A stretch of 64,000 nt of DNA, taken from positions 42,032-106,031 of the forward strand of contig CAMOUL010000006.1 of the NCBI GenBank assembly GCA_946626605.1, read 5' to 3'. The DNA comes from an uncultured Bacteroidales bacterium (GTDB taxonomy: Bacteria; Bacteroidota; Bacteroidia; Bacteroidales; Paludibacteraceae). The position numbers were made by a program, and so were the translations under genes. The notes beneath the pieces were generated by a model that searched no databases, was not told the origin of the DNA, and worked only from the letters and a program-made list of their open reading frames with translations. Numbering within the stretch: the stretch's first letter is position 1; the number at the start of each line of letters is the position of its first letter. This document shows positions 9,355-19,003 of the stretch, piece by piece.

Positions 9355-11085
9355 ATGCAATACGAATTACAAAAACTCGAGCGTATGTCGCTCGAAGATG
9401 TACGCGCGATCGCTGTTAGCATGGGCCTCAATCCCCGTCGGAGTCAGTCGATTCGCGAGATTAGTTATGCCATCTTGGATGCCCAGGCGGATAACCGTGC
9501 CGCTGCAGTGCAGGCCAAAGAAGAAGCACGTGCAGCTGCCGGACTGCCTGCAAAGCGGGAACGCACGCGCGGTGTAAAACGGGAGGCAACGAAAGTGAAG
9601 GTGGCGGAGAAACCTATCTTAGCTACCGTCGGATCGGAGAAAGAGCAGATGAACGAGATGCAGGAGCATATCGAGGCGAATAACCATAAGCCGAATAAGA
9701 CGGTGAAGGCGGTCAAACCGCTTGAAACGGCTCCGCTCCCTGAAGAAAAACCGGCCGCACAGGAGGCAAAAGTAGAACCTAAAGAGCCGGAGGCACCGAA
9801 GACAAAGAAACGTGGAAGGCCGAAGAAAGAGGCAAAAGTGGAGAATCCTGAGTCGAAACCGGAGAGAATAGCTCCTGCTAAAGCAGAAGAACCGACAATA
9901 GTCCCGCCTGCTGAGCCACAAGAACCCGAAGAGAGCGCTTCGGATTTCACGATGCCGAATCTGGGCGAGAACGTCATCGCTATGGGTACGCTTGAGTGCG
10001 CGCCCGACGGATACGGTTTCCTGCGTTCTGCCGATTATAACTATCTCTCCAGTCCGGATGATATCTACGTCAGCAAAGAGCAGGTGCGTCAATATGGCCT
10101 CAAACCCGGTGACACCGTGGAATGCTCCATTCGCGTCAATCCCCAACCGGATAAGTTCTTTCCTATGGAGAAAGTGATCCGTATCAACGGTTTGGATCCG
10201 GAGTTAGCGAAGAAACGTATCGCGTTTGAAAACCTCATCCCGCTCTTCCCGGACCAGAAATTCAAACTTTGCACCGGTCATAACGACTCGCTCAGCGTGC
10301 GTATGATCGATCTCTTCTCCCCGATCGGCAAGGGTCAACGAGGACTGATTGTAGCCCAACCGAAAACCGGTAAGACGGTGCTGCTCAAGGAGTTAGCGAA
10401 CGCCATCCTGAAGAACAACCCCGAGGTATATATGATCATCCTGCTGATTGACGAACGTCCGGAGGAGGTAACCGATATGAGTCGCAGCGTCAATGCAGAA
10501 GTCATTGCTTCTACTTTCGATGAACCCGCCGAGAACCATGTCAAAGTAGCCAATATCGTGCATGAGAAAGCGAAACGACTCGTGGAGAGCGGACATGATG
10601 TAGTGATTCTACTCGACTCCATTACCCGTCTGGCGCGTGCGTACAACACCGTCGCTCCGTCCAGCGGTAAAGTGCTGTCCGGTGGTGTCGAAGCACAAGC
10701 GCTGCATAAACCCAAGCGTTTCTTTGGTGCCGCACGTAATATCGAAAACGGCGGTAGCCTTACCATCATTGCTACGGCGCTCACCGAGACCGGTTCGAAG
10801 ATGGATGATCTGATCTTCGAGGAGTTCAAAGGCACCGGTAACATGGAGTTGCAACTCGATCGCAAACTGGCGAACAAACGTATCTTCCCGGCTGTCGATA
10901 TCCCTGCTTCCAGCACACGGCGTGATGACCTGCTGCTGCCGGCCGATGTACTGAGCCGTATGTGGCAAATCCGTAAGATGCTCTCCGATATGAACGGACA
11001 GGAAGCGATGGAGAAACTCAAATCGTATATGGAGCGCACCGAAGATAACGATGAGTTCCTGCTTGCCGTCAACGGTGCAAGGTGA
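9355..11085 (+). CDS. rho: Transcription termination factor Rho with disordered N-terminal insertion
   Basis: [56 protein letters not shown]; charged/proline-rich insertion with KKRGRPKKE. Start chosen at 9355 ([25 protein letters not shown]), not the upstream 9259. Confidence 0.95.
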   Translation: MQYELQKLERMSLEDVRAIAVSMGLNPRRSQSIREISYAILDAQADNRAAAVQAKEEARAAAGLPAKRERTRGVKREATKVKVAEKPILATVGSEKEQMNEMQEHIEANNHKPNKTVKAVKPLETAPLPEEKPAAQEAKVEPKEPEAPKTKKRGRPKKEAKVENPESKPERIAPAKAEEPTIVPPAEPQEPEESASDFTMPNLGENVIAMGTLECAPDGYGFLRSADYNYLSSPDDIYVSKEQVRQYGLKPGDTVECSIRVNPQPDKFFPMEKVIRINGLDPELAKKRIAFENLIPLFPDQKFKLCTGHNDSLSVRMIDLFSPIGKGQRGLIVAQPKTGKTVLLKELANAILKNNPEVYMIILLIDERPEEVTDMSRSVNAEVIASTFDEPAENHVKVANIVHEKAKRLVESGHDVVILLDSITRLARAYNTVAPSSGKVLSGGVEAQALHKPKRFFGAARNIENGGSLTIIATALTETGSKMDDLIFEEFKGTGNMELQLDRKLANKRIFPAVDIPASSTRRDDLLLPADVLSRMWQIRKMLSDMNGQEAMEKLKSYMERTEDNDEFLLAVNGAR

Positions 11086-11165
11086 AAAGTGAAAGATTCA
11101 CTGGATGAAGATTTAAAAGAAATCATCGCAATTTTGGTTTCTATTGTAAAAAAGCTCAAAGAGAA
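11083..11165 (+). pseudogene. Possible C-terminal remnant of a four-helix-bundle (S23/IVP-like) gene between repeat arrays
   Basis: After GGTGAAAAGTGAAAG the + strand reads DSLDEDLKEIIAILVSIVKKLKEK*, resembling the C-terminus of the intact protein at 20701-21054 (EELMKDAEEIHRVLTSSVKTLKEQK*). Confidence 0.45.
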
Positions 11166-11205
11166 ATGAACCTTTCAACTTTCAATTTTCAATTTTCAAT
11201 TTTAA
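11166..11205 (-). repeat. Short-word repeat array forming the 5' end of aroQ
   Basis: atgaacctttcaactttcaattttcaattttcaattttaa; encodes MNLSTFNFQFSIL before the conserved NGPNLN. Confidence 0.8.
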
Positions 11206-11681
11206 TACTCAACGGCCCGAATCTGAACCGTCTTGGTGTGCGTAAACCCGAAATATACGGTAATCGCACGATGGCACAGATTTTGTTAGACATCCAGCAA
11301 CGCTGGCCGGATATCCATTTCATCTATCGTCAGTCGAACCACGAAGGCGATCTCATTGATTGGATTCAAGAAGTGAATGACAAATCACCAATGACCAAAA
11401 ACGGAGTTAATCGCGCCCTTGCGGCAGAGAATGACCAATGCCACGGCATCGTGCTGAACGCCGGAGGCTATACGCATACCAGCGTGGCGTTGCGCGATGC
11501 CGTCGAGGATAGCGAAATACCTGTGATAGAAGTACATATCAGCGATATCGCGAAGCGAGAACCATTCCGTCACACGAGTCTCCTGACAGACGTATGTGCG
11601 CATTCCATCATAGGTCATGGCGTAGAAGGATACGCAGAAGCCGTACAATGGTTGCTTACTCAAAATAATACACAAGGATGA
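11166..11681 (+). CDS. aroQ: Type II 3-dehydroquinate dehydratase
   Basis: ILNGPNLNRLGVRKPEIYG, QSNHEGDLIDWIQ, LNAGGYTHTSVALRDA, VIEVHISDIAKREPFRHTS. Confidence 0.93.
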   Translation: MNLSTFNFQFSILILNGPNLNRLGVRKPEIYGNRTMAQILLDIQQRWPDIHFIYRQSNHEGDLIDWIQEVNDKSPMTKNGVNRALAAENDQCHGIVLNAGGYTHTSVALRDAVEDSEIPVIEVHISDIAKREPFRHTSLLTDVCAHSIIGHGVEGYAEAVQWLLTQNNTQG

Positions 11682-14245
11682 AAAAGATTGTTTACACACT
11701 CCTGTTCCTGGCCTGCACCATCAGCACCTTCGCGGCGCAACTGACCGGAAAAGTGATTGATGCCGGTTCGAAACAGCCGATCGACTTTGCGAACGTCAGT
11801 ATCATGCAAGGTGATAACCTCATCACTGGTACGATTACCGATGAAAAGGGCAATTTTAGCATCGAGGTAGCCGACGGACAATATACGCTCGTCGTCTCGT
11901 TCATGGGATATAGTGAGCAACGAAAAGACATCACCGTCGCCGGCAAACCTCTGGCTGTCGGACGAATTTCCCTCAAGGAGGATACGCAAGTGCTGCGAGA
12001 TGTAGAAGTGGTAGCACAAGGTAGTTCCATGCGGTTTGAACTCGATAAGAAAGTATTTACCGTGGACCAGAATATCGCTTCTGCCGGCGCTTCGGTTACC
12101 GATGTGCTGGAGAATATCCCGTCTGTCGATGTGGATCAGGAGGGAAATATCTCGCTCCGTAATTCCGAAGATGTAGAGATTTGGATCAACGGCAAACCGG
12201 CCGGACTGAACTCCGAAAACCGCGGACAGGTGCTCCAGCAGATGCCGGCAGGAACGATTGAAAAAATCGAACTCATCACGAATCCATCGGCAAAATTTAG
12301 CCCCGAGGGTTCCGCCGGTATCATCAATCTCGTCATGAAGAAAGATCGTGCGGCCGGATTCTACGGATCCATCCAAGCCGGTATCGATTATGCTTTGGCT
12401 AAACCCTGGACAACGCCTCCTGGAGCCAATGCAGGTCTGAACATCAATTTCAATGCCGGACCCGTGGATGGCTATTTCAACGTCGGTTATCGATATCATT
12501 CCAGCAACGGAGGTAGCACTACCGATCGCTATAACTTGAATGGAACAGGTAGTGAGAAGTTAGACTCCAGCCTGATTGCCAGCCACTTGACCCAGGAAGG
12601 TCTGCAGACCCACGGTGGTGGCGGTATGTTCGCGCGTGCCGGTTTGAACTTTCGTCTGGCCGAAGGCCATACCCTCGGAGTATCCGGATTCGGTATGATC
12701 AGTACGCGGGATAAAGGACTGGGCATGGCGAACTCGAATCATCGTACTTACCTGCTTACCGATCCGCTCGGTAACGTGATGCGCGATTTCACGCGTGATC
12801 AAAAAGGTGTAGGCTCCCACCCCGGTGGAAACGCGACACTCGATTATACCTTCGAACTGGATAACCATAAACTCAATGTCAGCGGTACCTATAATAACTT
12901 CGGTTTTAATATGGATACCTACTACGAGCAGCAGGATCTGGACCTGATCACCCAAGATACCATCTTCAGTTATCAGGACCAAGCGAGCTGGAGCAAGGAG
13001 CAAGGTATTGATATCAAAGCGGATTACGAGTGGAAACCGACGCAGCAGAGTCGTCTCGAAGCCGGATATAACTACACGCGCAGTTGGAGCAAGAGTTTCG
13101 CGGACGCCCATAATAGAGATGCGGACGGCACCGTGCTCGAAGAACTCTATCCCTATTATGCCGATTTCAACGGCCGTACCCAGAACCATGCGCTCTATAT
13201 CACCTACGGTAACCGTTTCTTCAATAAACTGTCTATTCAGGTCGGTCTACGCGGGGAGTATTACATGCGTCATCTCGAGTCGTTCTATAAGGATGAAACG
13301 GGTGCAATCGTAGACTCGTATGCCGGCATGGAGCATAAGAAAGACACCGCCTATTTCCAGATTTATCCTTCGGCTTATATCGGTTATGATTTCGGAAACG
13401 GACATGAGTTGCAACTAAACTACACGCGTCGCGTACGTCGTCCGTGGGGGCACCAAATCAATCCCCGTATGGACCTATCGGATTCGACCAACATCAGTTA
13501 TGGTAATGTGGACCTGCTCCCGGCTTATTCCAACAACCTCGAGTTGAACTACCTTAAGACATGGGAGCGTCATACCCTCTCGGCCGGTGTGTTCTGGAAA
13601 TATAACGAGGGTGCTATCCAGAATGTCAAGTACATGGATGGCAACGTGATGAAGAATACTTACCTCAATATCACGACTCGTCAGGAGTTAGGTATCGAGA
13701 TCGTAGCGAAAAACCGTCTCTTCGGTGAACTGCTGCAACTCACCACCAGTGCCAATTTCTATTGGAATAACATCGCGGCTGTGCATGATACCATCATTCA
13801 TCAAGGCGATGTAATCCCCGTTAACTTAGATAAGCAAAATATCTTCGCCGGCTCGGTACGCCTCACTGCACAGTTTATGTTCACTAAGGATTTCAGTGGA
13901 CAGATCCGTGCGAACTATCGATCGCCGCGTGTCGTAGCGCAAGGAACCACCAGTCATAGCTATTCCATTGACTTAGGCTTGCGTTACACCCTGCTCAACA
14001 AACAGTTGGCGCTCGCGTTGAACGTACGTGACCTGTTGGACAGCCGTGCGCGCCGGAACACCACCTGGGGGGACGGATTCTGGCAGTTCAGTGAGAACCG
14101 TTGGCATAGCCGTTCCATCAGCTTTACCATCACCTATAACTTCGGTAACCAGCAGCCGCGTCGTCGTCAGGGCAAGAACGATGGAGACATGAGCAGTGGC
14201 AGCGATGACTTCGATGACAGCGGAAACAGCAACATGGATTATTAA
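11678..14245 (+). CDS. Outer-membrane beta-barrel / TonB-dependent receptor-like protein with N-terminal CarboxypepD_reg-like domain
   Basis: Signal peptide; GKVIDAGSKQPIDFANVSI...GNFSIEVADGQYTLVVSFMGY; plug-like VTDVLENIPSVDVDQEGNISLRN; barrel-type C-terminus. Overlaps aroQ stop. Confidence 0.85.
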   Translation: MKKIVYTLLFLACTISTFAAQLTGKVIDAGSKQPIDFANVSIMQGDNLITGTITDEKGNFSIEVADGQYTLVVSFMGYSEQRKDITVAGKPLAVGRISLKEDTQVLRDVEVVAQGSSMRFELDKKVFTVDQNIASAGASVTDVLENIPSVDVDQEGNISLRNSEDVEIWINGKPAGLNSENRGQVLQQMPAGTIEKIELITNPSAKFSPEGSAGIINLVMKKDRAAGFYGSIQAGIDYALAKPWTTPPGANAGLNINFNAGPVDGYFNVGYRYHSSNGGSTTDRYNLNGTGSEKLDSSLIASHLTQEGLQTHGGGGMFARAGLNFRLAEGHTLGVSGFGMISTRDKGLGMANSNHRTYLLTDPLGNVMRDFTRDQKGVGSHPGGNATLDYTFELDNHKLNVSGTYNNFGFNMDTYYEQQDLDLITQDTIFSYQDQASWSKEQGIDIKADYEWKPTQQSRLEAGYNYTRSWSKSFADAHNRDADGTVLEELYPYYADFNGRTQNHALYITYGNRFFNKLSIQVGLRGEYYMRHLESFYKDETGAIVDSYAGMEHKKDTAYFQIYPSAYIGYDFGNGHELQLNYTRRVRRPWGHQINPRMDLSDSTNISYGNVDLLPAYSNNLELNYLKTWERHTLSAGVFWKYNEGAIQNVKYMDGNVMKNTYLNITTRQELGIEIVAKNRLFGELLQLTTSANFYWNNIAAVHDTIIHQGDVIPVNLDKQNIFAGSVRLTAQFMFTKDFSGQIRANYRSPRVVAQGTTSHSYSIDLGLRYTLLNKQLALALNVRDLLDSRARRNTTWGDGFWQFSENRWHSRSISFTITYNFGNQQPRRRQGKNDGDMSSGSDDFDDSGNSNMDY

Positions 14246-14985
14246 TGCATAATAAACGATTCATATTAATCTTTGCGCTTTGTTCGTTACTCTTTGCTCC
14301 GATCTCGGCGCAACGTGCGATGAACCGCCCCTATGTGGATGATAAACTCTTCCATTTCGGTTTCCAACTGGGTGTGAACTTCTCTACCTTCCATGTGGCG
14401 GATAGTGAACTCGAACTCGCGCCCGATCCCTTGCATCCGGATCAAAAGGAGGTTTTCCATGCGCGCGTCAGTTCGCTCTTGCCCGGTTTTCATGTCGGTT
14501 TCATCAGCGATCTGAGGCTTTGTAAGTTCCTCAACCTGCGTTTCTGCCCCGGAATGATGTTCACCAGCCGAACCATCTCCTATAAAACCGAATCCGGCCG
14601 ACCGGTACCTGATAAAGGCGCACATATCGATGTGTTGGCTATGCCCGTTTATCTTCCCTTGTATCTGAAATGGAGTGCAGAGCGGGAAGGCAACTATCGT
14701 CCTTATGTCATCGCCGGAGGAGGAGCCAGTTTTAATGTCAGTCGCGACCGGGAGAAACCGATTCTGCTCAACCTCATGGATTATTTCTGTGAAGTAGGAT
14801 TTGGTGTGGACCTGTATTTCCGCTGGTTTAAGTTCTGTCCGGAGATTACCTATCGCATCGGGTTTGCTAACCAATTGGCACCCGCGCAGGGACGAATGGA
14901 ACTGCCGCCTTACGAGACCTTCTATACCGATGCTATCTCGCGTCTGACGAGCCATAGCGTCTGTCTGACTTTTAACTTTGAGTAA
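14245..14985 (+). CDS. PorT-like outer-membrane beta-barrel protein
   Basis: Signal peptide, DKLFHFGFQLGVNFSTFHV, FHVGFISDLRLCKFLNLRFCPGMMFTSRTISY, YVIAGGGASFN; pattern of the type IX secretion PorT family. Confidence 0.65.
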   Translation: MHNKRFILIFALCSLLFAPISAQRAMNRPYVDDKLFHFGFQLGVNFSTFHVADSELELAPDPLHPDQKEVFHARVSSLLPGFHVGFISDLRLCKFLNLRFCPGMMFTSRTISYKTESGRPVPDKGAHIDVLAMPVYLPLYLKWSAEREGNYRPYVIAGGGASFNVSRDREKPILLNLMDYFCEVGFGVDLYFRWFKFCPEITYRIGFANQLAPAQGRMELPPYETFYTDAISRLTSHSVCLTFNFE

Positions 14986-16442
14986 TGAAAGTGAAAGGGG
15001 TTCGGTACATAGTATACGTGGTTCTCTTGTTCCTTCTGGTGGCTTGCAAAGAATATCACCCAAGTGACGATCCATCGCTGCGTCTGTCTTTCTCTACCGA
15101 TACCCTTTCCTTCGATACCGTCATCACCGAGCAAGGTAGTGCGACGCTGCAACTCAAGGTTTATAATCGCAATGCCTCTGCCCTGGTCATCGAGCGTATC
15201 TGGCTGGAAGACGGCGAAGCGTTTGCTATTAACATCGATGGCGAAGCGGATATCGCGCGCATGACCAATATGACCATCTACGGCGGAGACAGCCTCTTTG
15301 TCTTTGTGCGCGTGACAAATTTCGGTCCCATGAGTGAAGATACACCCGTTCGATTCGAGGATATTCTCCATTTTCATCTGGCTTCCGGAGTTACCCAGGA
15401 TGTGCTTCTCGAGGCCTATGGCCAGAATGTCACTCGCATCGGTAAATCCGGATGCGGACGAACCGAGATACCCGGAGATCTCACGCTAACGGCCGCCAAA
15501 CCCTATCTCCTCTTCGATACCATCATTGTAGGGGGAAAACTGACCATCGAACCCGGCGCCACCCTCTTCATGCATCGCGGAGCATGTATCTTCGCCTTGT
15601 CCGATGTAGATGCCCTCGGTACACTCGATGCACCCATCATCATCCGCGGCGATCGACTCGATCATCTCTTTGACTCCGTGCCCTATCTATATGCCGGCGG
15701 TGCGTGGGATGGTATCTATCTCCAGTCCGAGAATCCTTGCGCGTACCGCTTCTCCTATGTCGATATTTTATCCGGTAAAATCGGCTTGTATTGCCTAAGC
15801 ACCTGTATTGCTCCGCTGCCTACCCTCCGCATGGACGGATGCCGCATTCATAACCATGCCCTTTATGGCCTGGTGCTCTCTAATATCGATGCCCTTATCA
15901 CCAATACCGAAATCAGTAATTGCGCTTCCTATTGCGTCTATTGCTCCGGAGGAACGCACTCGTTCGTTCATTCCACCATCGCTTCTTATTTCGGATTCAC
16001 CAATATCCGTATCCAGTCCGTGGCGAAAGAAGACGCAGCAGCCGTCTACATCGATAATCTGAGCAAAACCGAACCCTTTACCACCACCTCTTTCATCAAT
16101 TCGATCATCACCGGCTATCTGCCGAACCAATTGGTGGTAGCTACGCCGTTCGATCAATATTACCCCGGTTCATTTATTGGGAATTATCTCAAGACCGATT
16201 CGCTCGTTATCCCGCATGCGGCAGCGAATGTATACTATCATTCTACGGACACCGCGAAGGTATTCGTCAATGATTTCTATAAGTATAAGGAATATATCTA
16301 TTATGACTTCCATCTCGATAGCATCAGTCCGGCTATCGGCATCGGCGATAGCATCGCGGCGCTGCCCTATCCTATGGATCGAGATGGTTTCTCTCGAGCA
16401 GATCTTATCCCAGATGCAGGCTGCTATCAACATCAGCCTTGA
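14985..16442 (+). CDS. Lipoprotein, probably right-handed beta-helix
   Basis: Lipobox LLFLLVACKE; repetitive beta-rich body (GGKLTIEPGATLFMHRGACIFALSDVDALGTLDAPIIIRG). Confidence 0.7.
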   Translation: MKVKGVRYIVYVVLLFLLVACKEYHPSDDPSLRLSFSTDTLSFDTVITEQGSATLQLKVYNRNASALVIERIWLEDGEAFAINIDGEADIARMTNMTIYGGDSLFVFVRVTNFGPMSEDTPVRFEDILHFHLASGVTQDVLLEAYGQNVTRIGKSGCGRTEIPGDLTLTAAKPYLLFDTIIVGGKLTIEPGATLFMHRGACIFALSDVDALGTLDAPIIIRGDRLDHLFDSVPYLYAGGAWDGIYLQSENPCAYRFSYVDILSGKIGLYCLSTCIAPLPTLRMDGCRIHNHALYGLVLSNIDALITNTEISNCASYCVYCSGGTHSFVHSTIASYFGFTNIRIQSVAKEDAAAVYIDNLSKTEPFTTTSFINSIITGYLPNQLVVATPFDQYYPGSFIGNYLKTDSLVIPHAAANVYYHSTDTAKVFVNDFYKYKEYIYYDFHLDSISPAIGIGDSIAALPYPMDRDGFSRADLIPDAGCYQHQP

Positions 16443-17301
16443 TCTGCTGTTGCAGTTCGTCTAAAGAATGAAACTGCCGCTCATTGCGAATAAACTGCAT
16501 AAACTGTATAGTCAGATTCTGACCATACAAATTACCTTTATAGCCTAAGAGATGCACCTCTATGACGCCCTGCGAATCGATATTGCACATTCCTCTAACC
16601 CCTAATCCGCTAACTCGCTCATTCGCTAACTCGTTCACTCCTTCATCCTTTAACCTTTCACCTTTCACCTTTACTTCGTACACTCCTGCCATCGGGATGA
16701 TCTTATTGGGTTCCTTCGGCTGTATATTCGCCGTCGGGAAGCCGATCGTGCGGCCTAATCCTTTGCCATGCACCACCTTGCCAAACAGCGCATAAGGCCG
16801 ACCTAATAACTCTTTCGCCCGTTCTACGTCACCTTTCTCCAAAGCCGTACGTATCTCGGTGGAACTCACATGCTGCGTGCCGTCTTGATATTCTTCCATC
16901 CTCAGCACCTCTATCCCTTGCTTCGATCCTACACGGCAATAGTCTTCCGGATTACGCAAACCGTCAGATCCGAACCGATGGTCATATCCCATCAGTAGCA
17001 CCTCCACCCCATATTCCTCCTTCAGACGTATCATAAACTGCTCCGCCGTCAAATCCCGTATCGTGCTGAAACGCAGCATCACTACCTCGCCATAAGCACT
17101 TAATAGCGCTTTGCGCTCTTCTTTCGTCGACAATAACTTCGGTATATAATCGCTCTGCAACACCGTCCTCGGATGTTCCTCAAACGTCACAATCAACGGC
17201 CTCAATCCCCGCGCAGCCGCTTCCTCATTCAATTGCTTGAACAAGTACCGGTGCCCCTTATGCACCCCGTCAAAAAATCCTATGGTAGCGATTTGTCCCA
17301 T
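16405..17301 (-). CDS. ribF: Bifunctional riboflavin kinase / FAD synthetase RibF
   Basis: ATIGFFDGVHKGHRYLF, VLLMGYDHRFG, SSTEIRTALEKGDVERAKELLGRPYALFGKVVHGKGLGRTIGFPTANI. Confidence 0.93.
   Translation of the reverse strand: MGQIATIGFFDGVHKGHRYLFKQLNEEAAARGLRPLIVTFEEHPRTVLQSDYIPKLLSTKEERKALLSAYGEVVMLRFSTIRDLTAEQFMIRLKEEYGVEVLLMGYDHRFGSDGLRNPEDYCRVGSKQGIEVLRMEEYQDGTQHVSSTEIRTALEKGDVERAKELLGRPYALFGKVVHGKGLGRTIGFPTANIQPKEPNKIIPMAGVYEVKVKGERLKDEGVNELANERVSGLGVRGMCNIDSQGVIEVHLLGYKGNLYGQNLTIQFMQFIRNERQFHSLDELQQQIKADVDSSLHLG
16594..16674 (-). repeat. Large in-frame short-word repeat array inside ribF
   Basis: Minus strand GGTGAAAGGTGAAAGGTTAAAGGATGAAGGAGTGAACGAGTTAGCGAATGAGCGAGTTAGCGGATTAGGGGTTAGAGG; encodes VKGERLKDEGVNELANERVSGLGVRG in the riboflavin-kinase domain. 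Confidence 0.85.
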
Positions 17302-17365
17302 TCTTCGTTAATCGGTGTATAATGTTTATTGTACTTACGTACGTTTATAAGTATATGGTGTAAAA

Positions 17366-17643
17366 GGAATCGACACCTCCAGTGTTTTCTTCGGTTTCGC
17401 AGAAACCGGGTTTTTGACTTCGAAATAGCTGGCTGGTTATAGCGGAATTATTAGCAACTATCGTTGCTGCGGATTTGGATAGTAAGGCGCGCTGCAAGCT
17501 CGCTTGTGAGCGCGGATTAGTAGACAAGTACGCTCAAGGCCGCGTAGGCCTAAATTCCGATAGAACCAAGAGCTATGTAGAAGATGTTTTTTAGAGGGCG
17601 TAGCCCGAGTTTTCGATTACCTGATTAAACAGCCGTCGATTCC
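17366..17643 (+). ncRNA. Candidate structured RNA / repeat element, copy A
   Basis: 278 nt bounded by a perfect 9-bp inverted repeat GGAATCGAC/GTCGATTCC; internal hairpins CGGTTTC-gca-GAAACCG, AGCAAC-tatc-GTTGCT, GGCC-gcgta-GGCC, GGGC-gta-GCCC; followed by GGTTTTTT. Nearly identical to copy B. Strand uncertain; + preferred because of the T-tract. Confidence 0.6.
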
Positions 17644-17659
17644 GGTTTTTTCTAATTAA

Positions 17660-18022
17660 CTATTCTTCGTAATACCCTTTCTCAATGCCGTACTGCAACT
17701 CCGCATCCTGTATCAACTGTACCTGCACCGACGTGATTGACCTGCCTTCTTCGCGCACCGCCTTCAGGATATAATCCAACTGCTCCGTCTCATCTACATC
17801 GCCGTCCAGATACTCCATCTCTCCCGTCTTCGGATCTTCACGCAGTAAGCCTTTCTCCTCCAGGTAGTCGTCCATCAAATCCAGCACAAACAGCACATCA
17901 TCCGCGGACAACATCTCACCATTTTCACCATTCTCATCATTAATCATTTTCATGATGTACTCCACCATCTCTCTTTCTTCCGGCTCCATCAGCGCCATCT
18001 CTATACTCTCATTCATATCCAT
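17660..18022 (-). CDS. Conserved-looking acidic hypothetical protein, 120 aa
   Basis: Intact ORF MDMNESIEMALMEPEEREMVEYIMKMI...; lies between structured copies A and B. Confidence 0.7.
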   Translation of the reverse strand: MDMNESIEMALMEPEEREMVEYIMKMINDENGENGEMLSADDVLFVLDLMDDYLEEKGLLREDPKTGEMEYLDGDVDETEQLDYILKAVREEGRSITSVQVQLIQDAELQYGIEKGYYEE

Positions 18023-18094
18023 AATCGTTAATTCTTTAACTATATAAAGTTTATTGTACTATCGTACGTTTATAGAGTTTATAAGGTGTAAAAA

Positions 18095-18372
18095 GGAATC
18101 GACACCTCCAGTGTTTTCTTAGGTTTCGCAGAAACCGGGTTTTTGACTTCGAAATAGATGGCAGGTTATAGCGGAATTATTAGCAACTATCGTTGCTGCG
18201 GATTTGGATAGTAAGGCGCGCTGCAAGCTCGCTTGTGAGCGCGGATTAGTAGACAAGTACGCTCAAGGCCGCGTAGGCCTAAATTCCGATAGAACCAAGA
18301 GCTATGTAGAAGATGTTTTTTAGAGGGCAAAGCCCGAGTTTTCGATTACCTAATTAAACAACCGTCGATTCC
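18095..18372 (+). ncRNA. Candidate structured RNA / repeat element, copy B
   Basis: 278 nt, same 9-bp terminal inverted repeat, about 7 mismatches to copy A by eye; followed by TGTGTTTTTATTGTTTTTTT. Confidence 0.6.
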
Positions 18373-18406
18373 TGTGTTTTTATTGTTTTTTTCTTTTTAA
18401 TATCTT

Positions 18407-18973
18407 CTAACTTACTTTTTTACGAACACATGCTGCGATAAACTCTGCTATTTCTTTAGGCTCCAGTCCGGCTACATTCAGCACCAGGTCGTAGTTACGC
18501 GCATCGTAACGACTCTTCCCGCTAAAGGTATTCGTGAAGTTCTCACGAGCCTCATCTACTTTGTTAATCAACAGGTCTGCACTCCCTTCATTGATATTCA
18601 ATCGCCGCGCAACCTTATCACGACGATACGCCATGTCGGCAATCAAGAATACCTTAAATGCATTGGGATGATCGCGGAAGATATGAAAACCGGTACGGCC
18701 TAAGATCACGCACGACTCTTTCTCTGCCAGCGAGCGAACGATAAACTCCTCATCGTTGTACAGGTCTTGCGAAATAGTCTCAAACCACCAACTCTTCTTC
18801 ATGCCCTTGAGTTTGTCTATCTCCTCCTGGGTAAGGTTATAGCGATCTTCCAGCTGCTTCAGCAAGCCTTTGTCGTATAACTCTACTCCTAAGATCTTTG
18901 CCAATTCAACGGCAATCTGTCGTCCACCGGTTCCGAACTCTCGTCCGATAGTCACTACAAATTTCTTTTCCAT
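18407..18973 (-). CDS. Cytidylate kinase-like family protein
   Basis: VVTIGREFGTGGRQIAVELAKILGVELYDKGLL, VILGRTGFHIFRDHPNAFKVFLIA. Confidence 0.85.
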   Translation of the reverse strand: MEKKFVVTIGREFGTGGRQIAVELAKILGVELYDKGLLKQLEDRYNLTQEEIDKLKGMKKSWWFETISQDLYNDEEFIVRSLAEKESCVILGRTGFHIFRDHPNAFKVFLIADMAYRRDKVARRLNINEGSADLLINKVDEARENFTNTFSGKSRYDARNYDLVLNVAGLEPKEIAEFIAACVRKKVS

Positions 18974-19003
18974 AAGTGTAAGAAAAAATTTTTATGTTTT
19001 AGC

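Noticed and set aside
9465-11159. Several minus-strand ORFs within the rho region (170, 175, 274 aa)
   Set aside because: Antisense shadows of rho, which has all catalytic motifs on the + strand.
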